Made by a program: the position numbers and the translations under genes
Shown here: positions 18,084-25,668 of the stretch, piece by piece
Numbering within the stretch: position 1 is the stretch's first letter
Layout of the letters: every line of letters begins with the position of its first letter
From: Oscillatoria princeps RMCB-10
GTDB taxonomy: Bacteria > Cyanobacteriota > Cyanobacteriia > Cyanobacteriales > Oscillatoriaceae
Reading direction: 5' to 3'
Assembly: GCA_019359235.1 (NCBI GenBank)
Contig: JAHHHT010000020.1
Location: 1 to 64,000, forward strand
DNA length: 64,000 nucleotides
Notes under the pieces: generated by a model
Database searches by the model: none
What the model was told of the DNA's origin: nothing
The model's input: only the letters and a program-made list of their open reading frames with translations

Positions 18084-19277
18084 ATGAACGAGCTGGAATT
18101 GGAAATTCTCCTAAAAGACCTGGAATCGGATCGTGCAGAGCGTAAGGCTTCGATATCCGATAGCAATAAGCTCCGTGAGGCTATCTGTGCCTTTGCCAAT
18201 GACTTGCCGAATCACCAAAAGCCAGGAGTCCTATTTATTGGCGCTAATAATGACGGAAGCTGTGCCAACCTTCCGATTACTGATCGGCTTTTGCTCACAC
18301 TCTCTGACATGCGCTCGGATGGGAACATCTTGCCTTTCCCAACAATGACTGTCCAGAAACGAACGGTGGGCGGCTGCGAACTAGCGGTGGTCATAGTAGA
18401 ACCATCGGACGCTCCGCCGGTGCGCTTCAATGGGCGTGTTTGGGTGCGCGTCGGTCCGCGCCGAGCAACGGCTACAGCTGAAGAAGAACGCCGGCTGGCT
18501 GAGAAAAGGCGCTCGAAGGACTTACCTTTCGATCTTCGACCCATAACATCCGCTACTCTGGATGACTTGGATTTAGACCTTTTTCGCAGAGTTTATCTCC
18601 CTTCGTCTTTAGCCATCGAAATCCTTGAAGAGAATCAGCGTTCTGTTGAGCAACAACTCACATCCGTGCGGTTTGCAACAGTGGAGCCGCAGCCAAAGCC
18701 AACTCTCCTCGGCGTTTTAGTGGTGGGGAGTGACCCCAGACAATTCGTTCCGGGCGCTTATATTCAATTTATTCGCCTTGAGGGAACCGAGTTAACTGAC
18801 CCCATTAAATATCAGAAAGAAATCGGCGGTGCGCTTCCCGATTTGCTGCGAATGCTAGACGAAATTTTTCAAGTGCATATTTCAGTTGCGTCGGACATCA
18901 CGGCTGGGCCGGTTGAGCTGCGACAGCCTGATTACCCGATAGTCGCCCTGCAACAGCTAGCCAGAAATGCTGTCCTGCACCGGACTTACGAGGGGACAAA
19001 TGCGCCGGTGCGGATTACCTGGTTTAATGACCGCATCGAAATTCAAAATCCTGGTGGCCCTTTCGGCCAGGTCAACCGACAGAACTTCGGACAGCCTGGT
19101 ATAACAGACTATCGAAATCCTCACCTAGCGGAAGCGATGAAGAACTTGGGTTATGTTCAGCGATTCGGGGTAGGAATTCAGCTCGCACGCAAAGAACTTC
19201 AGAAGAACGGCAACCCACCTCCGGAGTTCGCTGTCGAAGACGCCCACGTTCTAGTCACGCTCAGGAGAAGACCATGA
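18084..19277 (+). CDS. AlbA_2 (Schlafen-type) and HATPase domain protein, paired with ParA
   Basis: Protein of 397 residues with two recognisable parts. Residues about 10-160 match the AlbA_2/divergent-AAA-4 fold of Schlafen and RecG-like regulators (ERKASISDSNKLREAICAFANDL, VLFIGANNDG, PPVRFNGRVWVRVGPRRATAT). Residues about 260-395 form a GHKL/HATPase_c_4-type domain: PIVALQQLARNAVLHRTYEG with the N-box Asn, then DRIEIQNPGGPFG and RFGVGIQLARKEL. ATG 18084 is preferred as homology starts at MNELELEIL; GTG 17916 would add 56 low-complexity residues. The stop overlaps the ParA start by 4 bp (ATGA), so the two are translationally coupled. Proteins of this type are often transcription regulators or parts of defence modules; the function here is unknown. 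Confidence 0.85.
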   Translation: MNELELEILLKDLESDRAERKASISDSNKLREAICAFANDLPNHQKPGVLFIGANNDGSCANLPITDRLLLTLSDMRSDGNILPFPTMTVQKRTVGGCELAVVIVEPSDAPPVRFNGRVWVRVGPRRATATAEEERRLAEKRRSKDLPFDLRPITSATLDDLDLDLFRRVYLPSSLAIEILEENQRSVEQQLTSVRFATVEPQPKPTLLGVLVVGSDPRQFVPGAYIQFIRLEGTELTDPIKYQKEIGGALPDLLRMLDEIFQVHISVASDITAGPVELRQPDYPIVALQQLARNAVLHRTYEGTNAPVRITWFNDRIEIQNPGGPFGQVNRQNFGQPGITDYRNPHLAEAMKNLGYVQRFGVGIQLARKELQKNGNPPPEFAVEDAHVLVTLRRRP

Positions 19278-20299
19278 GTACCACGATTATTGCTTTCTTT
19301 AATAACAAGGGAGGAGTTGGCAAAACTTCCCTGGTGTATCACTTGGCATGGATGTACAGGGATCTGGGCTTTCGGGTGGTTGCAGCCGATCTAGACCCGC
19401 AAGCAAACCTCACAGCTGCTTTTTTGGATGACGAGCGCTTGGAAGAACTTTGGCCAGATGGCAATCATCCAAACACCGTCTTTGGATGCGTGCAGCCTCT
19501 GATTAGAGCCATCGGTGATATTGCCGATCCCCACTTGGAAGATGTCGAAACACAGCTGTTATTATGGTGCGGAAAACTGGCACTTTTAGTTGGGGATTTA
19601 TCGCTTTCAGCGTTTGAAGACCAGCTCTCAGAAGTGTGGCCTAAGTGCATGGATGGCGATGAGCGTGCCTTCCGTGTCATATCTGCTTTTTGGAGAATCA
19701 TGCAGAAGACAGCCGCCGCACACAAAGCTGATGTGATTTTAATGGACTTAGGGCCAAATTTAGGGGCGATTAATCGCGCCGCACTCATTGCAGCGGATTG
19801 CGTTGTTGTGCCGCTTTCTCCAGATTTGTTCTCTTTGCAAGGCTTGCGCAACCTGGGCCCCACCTTGCGACGCTGGCGAGAAAACTGGAAAGATAGATTG
19901 AAGAAGAACCCAGCACCAGATTTGCAGTTGCCAGAGGGTCGCATGCAGCCCGTTGGTTATGTTGTTTTGCAGCACTCGGTCAGGCTAGATCGTCCCGTGA
20001 AGGCATACAACCGCTGGATTGCCCGCATCCCGCAAGTTTATCGAGACGCTGTGTTAAATCAGCCTGAGGATGGCGGCATTTCTGTGGCAGACGACCCTCA
20101 CTGTCTGGCTTTACTCAAGAACTATCAGAGTTTGATGCCTATGGCTCAGGAAGCTCGCAAGCCTATGTTCCACTTAAAGCCGGCTGATGGGGCTATTGGC
20201 GCTCACACTTCTGCGGTCAGAAATGTTTACCGAGATTTTAAGGCTTTGGCTGAAAAAATCGCTGAGCGGACGGAAGTTCATATTTCCTCTCTTTTCTAA
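19274..20299 (+). CDS. ParA-family ATPase coupled to the AlbA_2/HATPase gene
   Basis: Protein of 341 residues of the ParA/MinD/Soj class: deviant Walker A FFNNKGGVGKTS (9-20), switch ADLDPQANLT (39-48) and Walker B DVILMDLGPN. Compared with a chromosomal Soj it has a longer central insert (FLDDERLEELWPDG to MQKTAAAHK) and a C-terminal extension with HSVRLDRPVKAYNRWIARIP. No N-terminal DNA-binding helix-turn-helix is seen and no ParB or parS lies nearby, so plasmid or chromosome partition is unlikely to be its sole role. Its start codon overlaps the stop of the upstream gene, implying a stoichiometric partner. The gene is followed by a convergent palindrome at 20406-20434. Confidence 0.92.
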   Translation: MSTTIIAFFNNKGGVGKTSLVYHLAWMYRDLGFRVVAADLDPQANLTAAFLDDERLEELWPDGNHPNTVFGCVQPLIRAIGDIADPHLEDVETQLLLWCGKLALLVGDLSLSAFEDQLSEVWPKCMDGDERAFRVISAFWRIMQKTAAAHKADVILMDLGPNLGAINRAALIAADCVVVPLSPDLFSLQGLRNLGPTLRRWRENWKDRLKKNPAPDLQLPEGRMQPVGYVVLQHSVRLDRPVKAYNRWIARIPQVYRDAVLNQPEDGGISVADDPHCLALLKNYQSLMPMAQEARKPMFHLKPADGAIGAHTSAVRNVYRDFKALAEKIAERTEVHISSLF

Positions 20300-20405
20300 A
20301 GGGCAAGGGAGTTCGTGACTTGGGCTTTATCATAAAAATAAAGGCACAATAAGCTGTTAGGCTTTTAACCGGCTTGTTGGATAAAGGAGGCAGAGCCTCC
20401 AGAAC

Positions 20406-20434
20406 CTCGTTCCCAGGCTCCGCCTGGGAACGAG
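20406..20434. repeat. 29-bp perfect palindrome, CTCGTTCCCAGGC family
   Basis: Arms CTCGTTCCCAGGC and GCCTGGGAACGAG (13 bp) enclose TCC. A preceding GGAGGCAGAGCCTCC stem lies at about 20385-20399. It separates the convergent parA and OYE genes. The same 29-bp unit, in opposite orientation (loop GGA), is inside lnt at 62519-62547. Confidence 0.9.
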
Positions 20435-20554
20435 AGGAAGGACAATATCTCAAGCCGGCCTTACACCGGCACTCACCAAATAATTTCCACCAATCAATCA
20501 GAACCGCCATCTAGGGAAAATAGAGGCTGCTGGGACGAAACCCTGTCAAGCTAT

Positions 20555-21664
20555 CTACAGTTCGAGGAACGGGTAATCGGTATATCCCGCCTCACCGGCA
20601 CCGTAGAAGGTTTTGGGATCTGCCGGCGCATTCAATGCCGCATTCAGTGCAAAGCGCTGTGGCAAGTCAGGATTCGCAATAAACAGCCGGCCAAACGAAA
20701 CTAAGTCCGCATCACCGCTTGCCAGAACAGCATTGGCTTTTTCTTTATCATAGCCCCCATTGGTGATAATCGTACCTTGGTAAAGCGGGCGGAACACCGG
20801 CAGCACGGGATCGATCGCCTCGCCGGTGGCCACATCCGCCTCATTGGGCTCCATCAGGTGAGTGTAGGCCAGATCGAAGCGATTCAGGGCTTGGATAACA
20901 TAGCTGAAAGTCTCTTTGCGGTTAGAGTCCTTCATGCCGTAGAAGGTATTGCTGGGAGAAAGTTTAATCCCCACGCGATTGCCACCCCAGACGCCTGTGA
21001 CCGCTTCTACCACTTCTAGCGCGAACCGGGCGCGGTTTTCAATCGATCCACCATATTTATCGGTGCGCTGATTGGAGCCATCTAGCAAAAATTGCTCAAT
21101 AAGATACCCAAAAGCGCCGTGCAGCTCAACGCCGTCAAATCCTGCCGCCAGGGCATTTTCAGCCCCCTTGCGGAACTGCTGGACAATCTCTGGAATTTCA
21201 TGGGTTTCCAGGGCGCGGGGAGTTGGCAGCTCTACTTTCCCAATCGGGGTGTGGAGTTGCCCCACACCGGCGATAGCGCTGGGCGCAACCGGCATTTCCC
21301 CATTCAGCAGAGCGGGGTGAGCGACGCGCCCGCTGTGCCAAAGTTGCAAGAAAATCCGGCCTCCCTTCTCGCGAACCGCCTCAGTAACTCGCCGCCAACC
21401 TTCTGCCTGTTCCTGCGAGTAGATTCCAGGGCAATTCATATACCCATTGCTCAGGGGAGAAACCATAGTAGCCTCAGTAACAATTAACCCGGCTGAGGCT
21501 CGCTGGGCGTAGTAGGTTGCCATCAGCGGTTGCGGCACGCCGCCGGTCGCCCGCAGCCGCGTCATGGGAGCCATCACGAGCCGGTTGGGCAGCGTGTGCT
21601 GTCCCAGTTGCGCCGGGGTAAATAGGTTGGTTTGAGCAGTATTTTCAGCCGCTACAGATGACAT
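20555..21664 (-). CDS. Old-yellow-enzyme family alkene reductase (NemA-like)
   Basis: FMN-dependent, NAD(P)H-consuming reductase of activated alkenes such as enones or N-ethylmaleimide; 369 residues, normal length. The barrel marks are NRLVMAPMTRLRA, LIVTEATMVSP, LQLWHSGRVAHP, FDGVELHGAFGYLIEQFL, YGGSIENRARFALEV and a C-terminal FGRLFIANPDLP. A clear AGGAG lies upstream of ATG 21664. Odd point: the substrate-binding pair is usually His-x-x-Asn or His-x-x-His, but here it reads His182-Gly-Ala-Phe185. The MFS transporter gene lies upstream on the same strand, with a broken AraC regulator gene divergent from that. Confidence 0.93.
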   Translation of the reverse strand: MSSVAAENTAQTNLFTPAQLGQHTLPNRLVMAPMTRLRATGGVPQPLMATYYAQRASAGLIVTEATMVSPLSNGYMNCPGIYSQEQAEGWRRVTEAVREKGGRIFLQLWHSGRVAHPALLNGEMPVAPSAIAGVGQLHTPIGKVELPTPRALETHEIPEIVQQFRKGAENALAAGFDGVELHGAFGYLIEQFLLDGSNQRTDKYGGSIENRARFALEVVEAVTGVWGGNRVGIKLSPSNTFYGMKDSNRKETFSYVIQALNRFDLAYTHLMEPNEADVATGEAIDPVLPVFRPLYQGTIITNGGYDKEKANAVLASGDADLVSFGRLFIANPDLPQRFALNAALNAPADPKTFYGAGEAGYTDYPFLEL

Positions 21665-21795
21665 TGAGTTTTCTCCTTAATCTAAACTTACCTCGTTTCT
21701 CTCGTTCCCAGGGCAGGCACGGGGGCCTGCCCCTACAGCTTTCCCTCGTTCCCAACGAGGGAACGAGAAATTTTCCCTTGTTTTCTGGTGATGTT

Positions 21796-23016
21796 TCAAG
21801 GAGTTTTTGCAGGACTTGCAACCCAAGCCATCACCTGTTGCTTCATTCCCAAGAGTGCGAGTGCCAGCAGCAGCAACAGTCCCCCTGCAGCGCTGTAGGT
21901 CACCGGCAGTCCTACTTGCTGGCTCAGGGGCTGGCTGAAGACGGGGGAGAGAAACTGACCCAAAAACATAAAGGTTGTCAGCCCGCCCAAAGCGCGTCCC
22001 CGAATTGCCACCGGCACTTCACCAGATAGCCAGACCGTGAGGTTGGGCATCAGCAATCCGAGTCCCAGACCGGCAATTGCCAAACCGGCTACAATCCAAC
22101 CGTAGCTACCTGCAAAGCCAATAATGCAGTAACCAATTCCGTACAGTCCCAAGCTGAGGTTGAGGATGCGGATAAACGCCAGCCGCTGCTTAATTTTTCC
22201 GTAAGCGATGGAAGCAAAGCCACTGAAAAAGTTTAAGAAAGCGATGGCTAACCCACTTTCTGCAGCACCGGCATTGGTCAGGGATTTGAGGTAAAACGGC
22301 AATTGCACCGGCACTAAGTAGAAAATAATCTGGGCCAGCATTGCTGTGCCATAAACCAGCACCATCAGCCCCACAGGTGCGGGTGCGGAACTGGTTTTTT
22401 GCTCCGCCAAGACTGAGGGGTCAGGGTTATGCCGGCTTCCCTCGAATATAAACAGCACAATCATTGGCAGCAGCAACCACGAAAACAGGTAAATCAAAAA
22501 CGGCAGCCGCCAATTCAAGTCTGCGAGATAGCCCCCAGTGGTGAGGAACAGCACGCCCCCCAGCCCCATAAATGCCGCTTGCAGGCCCATAAAGGAAGCG
22601 CGGGCGGGGCCGGTGTAGTAATCTGCAATTAAAGTGGTGGCGCTCACCATGACGCCCGCTACGGCCAGTCCCAGCAGCGCCCGACCGCAGAGAATGGCCG
22701 GCAGGGAGTCCAGAACCAACCCGGAACCCCCGGCAATGCCGTAGAGGGCAGCGGATACAGCCAGCAAGGGTTTGCGCCCGAGCCGGTCTGCAATCAGTCC
22801 GGCGATCGGGGAACCGATGACGATGAACAAGGCGGGAACCGTCAGCACCAACCTCACCCAGAGCGCCACATTGCCTGCGCCTGCAAAGTGCTCCTGCATG
22901 GCGGGGAGGGAGGGTGCGATGGTGGCCCCCGACATGACGGTTAAGGTACTCGCCAGCAGCAGGGTGGCTTTGGTTGAGAGCGAGTTGGGATTGGGCTGTT
23001 TCATTGTTGACCGCAA
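21796..23016 (-). CDS. MFS transporter (drug/efflux type)
   Basis: Integral membrane exporter, 406 residues with about 12 hydrophobic segments. The N-terminal half carries PSLPAMQEHF after TM1, the DHA1-like loop motif GLIADRLGRKPLL between TM2 and TM3, and the motif-C-like ALLGLAVAGVMVSATTLIADYY. The end is GLLLLLALALLGMKQQVM. The start may be ATG 23016 or ATG 23004 (MKQPNPNS); neither has a convincing ribosome-binding site. It precedes the reductase gene by 131 bp that contain GTTCCC/GGGAAC repeats, and the two may be co-transcribed. It likely exports a toxic compound related to the reductase substrate (inference from context only). Confidence 0.92.
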   Translation of the reverse strand: MRSTMKQPNPNSLSTKATLLLASTLTVMSGATIAPSLPAMQEHFAGAGNVALWVRLVLTVPALFIVIGSPIAGLIADRLGRKPLLAVSAALYGIAGGSGLVLDSLPAILCGRALLGLAVAGVMVSATTLIADYYTGPARASFMGLQAAFMGLGGVLFLTTGGYLADLNWRLPFLIYLFSWLLLPMIVLFIFEGSRHNPDPSVLAEQKTSSAPAPVGLMVLVYGTAMLAQIIFYLVPVQLPFYLKSLTNAGAAESGLAIAFLNFFSGFASIAYGKIKQRLAFIRILNLSLGLYGIGYCIIGFAGSYGWIVAGLAIAGLGLGLLMPNLTVWLSGEVPVAIRGRALGGLTTFMFLGQFLSPVFSQPLSQQVGLPVTYSAAGGLLLLLALALLGMKQQVMAWVASPAKTP

Positions 23017-23254
23017 TGACTGGCTGGACTGTACCCTACTTTACACGGGACGTGCGGCGGCTGTCTTCTCTGTTTTTGCGAAAAATATCACAATCTTGCC
23101 AAGGGCGCATTTTGGTAAGATAGACGGGTGGGTTAATAGTTTTTTTATAATTTTCCCTTCTGGCGCAAAAGAACCCTGTTGCCCCCCGCTCCACGGGAGG
23201 GCGCGCCCCATATCCTGAGGTTCACCCAATCGCCTGCCGAGAGGACAGCTGACG

Positions 23255-24146
23255 ATGACGAAAACGCCACCGCGCGTAATTAACTGCCGGCAGTCAAATG
23301 CCTCTTCTGACAGTCTTCCCCCGACCGCACTGCTGTCCAGTGGGTAAAAATGGCAAGGAATTCATCTGGAATACCACCGGCAACCACCAGGAGAAATCCC
23401 TGAACACTCTCATTCAGAGCATCTGATTGTCGTGTCGCTCACTCCCAATCTAGTGGAACGGGGGTTTGGGGAACGGATGCAGCAAGACCCCGTTAAAAAG
23501 GGCAGTTTCGGTATTATTCCTAATAGCGTACCGCACAGCTGCAACTGGCAGCAAGAGGGGGAAATTATAATTCTCGCCCTCGCTCCCAAGGTAATCACTC
23601 ATCTCGCCCATGAATCCGTCAGCGCTGACCGGGTTGAACTGGTGCCTCGCCCGGCGGTCGATGAAGATCCCTTCATCGCACAGATTGCGTGCTTGTTAAA
23701 AACCGATCTGGAACAGGGCTGTCCGCTCGGTCGCTCCTACGGCGAATCTCTGCGCACGGCGCTGGCGATGCACTTGCTGAGGCACTACGCGACTTTTAAG
23801 CACAAGAAAAGGCATTATCGGGACGGAATGCCCCAGTACAAATTGCAACAGGCACTTGAGTATATCCACGCCCATCTAGACCGAGAACTGGGACTGTCAG
23901 AGATGGCAGAAGTCGCCGGCATCAGCCAGTATTACTTCTGCCGGCTGTTCAGCCAGTCAATGGGCGTCGCGCCCTATCAGTACGTTATTCAGCAGCGGGT
24001 GGAGCGAGCCAAGGGGTTGCTGAAAGAGAGGAGACTCACCCTTGCTGATGTTGCCTTGGCGTGCGGGGAAAGCCAACCAAAGTCACTTTACCAAACACTT
24101 CCGCCAGCTCACCGGCACTACCCCCAAGGCTTATCGGGAAAAGTAA
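23255..24146 (+). pseudogene. AraC-family transcriptional regulator, disrupted by a stop and a frameshift
   Basis: Reading from ATG 23255 gives MTKTPPRVINCRQ, LPPTALLSSG, then TAA at 23345-23347, then in the same frame KWQGIHLEYHRQPPGEIPEH, HLIVVSLTPN and the cupin-like sensor region, as in intact relatives. The C-terminal AraC helix-turn-helix runs LGLSEMAEVAGISQYYFCRLFSQ and RRLTLADVALACG. It then loses frame at about 24067-24075: the +1 frame continues NQSHFTKHFRQLTG, TTPKAYREK and TAA 24144-24146. Two independent lesions argue for a true pseudogene rather than a sequencing slip. The intact part (GTG 23432 onward) could still be translated but lacks the second recognition helix. It lies divergent from the MFS gene, its probable former target. 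Confidence 0.85.
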
Positions 24147-24292
24147 AGGATAGAAGTTTCCGCTCTTGCCGGCGGTACCGCCGGCAAGAACTGAGTTCGT
24201 GCTATCCTGTAAAATGAACAAAACCGCTGGGTGCCGAAAATCGGCAGCCTTGGGCGGGGAATACAGGAGCATCCCAATGTATGCAAAGATTG

Positions 24293-24396
24293 TCCCCCTC
24301 ACCCCCCTAACCCCCCTCTCCCATAAAGGGCGAGGGGGGAAAAATAAACAATTCTCCCCTCTCCCCTTGTGGGAGAGGGGTTGGGGGTGAGGGGGA
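24293..24396. repeat. Large C-rich/G-rich inverted repeat
   Basis: The left arm, TCCCCCTCACCCCCCTAACC onward to CTCTCCCATAA, is mirrored by TTGTGGGAGAGGGG and TTGGGGGTGAGGGGGA. It is a dispersed intergenic element upstream of the BMP lipoprotein gene. A relative lies at 46316-46372. Confidence 0.85.
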
Positions 24397-24450
24397 ATAC
24401 AAAAATGGGATACTCCCGGGAATACCTCTGCCCTAGAATAGGAGGGCGAG

Positions 24451-25452
24451 ATGTGGGGGGGATCTGTTATTGTCAGGATAGTGTTGGTGGTGAGTGTCTT
24501 GCTGCTTGTCAGCTGCACCGGCAGCCACACCGCACCGGCACCGCCAGAGCCGGTTCCCGGAGCCTTTAAGGTGGCAATCATCTTGACCGGTAAGGTGGAT
24601 GATGGCGGCTGGAGCCAGTCCGGTTACGAAGGCTTGAAGCTGATTCAAAAACAGCTAGGTTCTCAGGTGGCTTTCACGGAGAGCGCGGATTTGTTGCCGG
24701 AGAAAGCGGTAGAGCCGCTGTTTCGCAAATACGCCGCAGACCGCTTTGATTTTGTCATCGGTCACAGCGGGCAATATGAGGCCGTCGCTGAGGCAGTGGC
24801 CAAAGAATTTACGCGCACCAAATTTGCGATTGTTGGCGCTTCTCCAGGCAACAACAAGAACATGGGCGCTGTCGGGTTCCGCAGTGGCGAGCTGGGCTAT
24901 CTCATGGGTGTGGTAGCGGCTTTGAAAAGCCAAACTCACAAAGTGGCGATGATTGCCGGCATGCCTTTACCCGACGTTGAGACAGCAGCCAAGTTATTTG
25001 AGCGGGGGGCGAAAGCAACCGATCCTGATATTCAGGTCTTCATCGAATGGGTAAATAGCTGGACTGACACGGAAAAAGTAAAGAAGATTGCTCGGCAAAA
25101 AATAGCCGCAAAAGCCGACGTTTTATTGGCGCTTACCAATCAGGGAGATGCCGCTATATTTGAAATTGCGGCTGCCGCTGGTGTTCGCGCCCTCGGTTGG
25201 GTGCAGGATCAATATAATCGGGCTCCCAATACCATCCTCACCAGCGGGCTTCAGAATGTGCCGGTGATGTTGCTGGAAGCCGCTATCTTGGTGCGCCAAG
25301 GTCGCTGGGAGGGGAAGCAATATCGGTTTGGGCTGGAAGAGGGTGCCCAAGATATCGCTCCTTTCCGGGGGGCGCTGAACAGACGTGAAGAAGAATTCGT
25401 CAGCGCCGTCAAGCGAGATATCCTTCTTGGCAAAATAGATGTGTCCCCGTAG
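24451..25452 (+). CDS. BMP-family substrate-binding lipoprotein
   Basis: Periplasmic binding lipoprotein of the basic membrane protein (PnrA/Med) family, whose known members bind purine nucleosides for ABC import. The signal peptide ends in a lipobox LLLVSC with Cys22 as lipid site. The body shows VAIILTGKVDDGGWSQSGYE, DFVIGHSGQYEA, GELGYLMGVVAALKS and TEKVKKIARQKIAAKADVLL, and ends KRDILLGKIDV. Its 333 residues fit the family. No permease or ATPase genes are adjacent. A histidine kinase gene with an extracytoplasmic sensor starts 216 bp downstream on the same strand, so the protein may present a ligand to that kinase rather than to a transporter (inference). Confidence 0.9.
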   Translation: MWGGSVIVRIVLVVSVLLLVSCTGSHTAPAPPEPVPGAFKVAIILTGKVDDGGWSQSGYEGLKLIQKQLGSQVAFTESADLLPEKAVEPLFRKYAADRFDFVIGHSGQYEAVAEAVAKEFTRTKFAIVGASPGNNKNMGAVGFRSGELGYLMGVVAALKSQTHKVAMIAGMPLPDVETAAKLFERGAKATDPDIQVFIEWVNSWTDTEKVKKIARQKIAAKADVLLALTNQGDAAIFEIAAAAGVRALGWVQDQYNRAPNTILTSGLQNVPVMLLEAAILVRQGRWEGKQYRFGLEEGAQDIAPFRGALNRREEEFVSAVKRDILLGKIDVSP

Positions 25453-25538
25453 GGCAACAGCTCACCAGCCGGTCAGCGCCGGGCGGCGTCGGTGCGCCGG
25501 GGGCCAGAGTCCATTTATAAAGAAAAAGTGAAGTCACA

Positions 25539-25554
25539 AGAAACCGGGTTTCTT
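25539..25554. repeat. Half copy of the AGAAACCGGGTTTCT palindrome
   Basis: AAGAAACCGGGTTTCTT is a single palindromic half. A degenerate AAAACCTGGTTTCT follows near 25591. Both lie between the BMP gene and the histidine kinase gene. Confidence 0.7.
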
Positions 25555-25668
25555 GTGGTGGGGAAGCGGGATAATTCTGCTTGACTACAGAAAAAACCTG
25601 GTTTCTAGCTTCGATTCAGACTGAACAATTATTTTCTGAAAAACCCCTCAGGCTAAGGAGTGGGACTA

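Noticed and set aside
19274-20299. ParA as part of a plasmid or chromosome partition locus
   Set aside because: No ParB gene or parS-like repeats next to it; its partner is the AlbA_2 protein.
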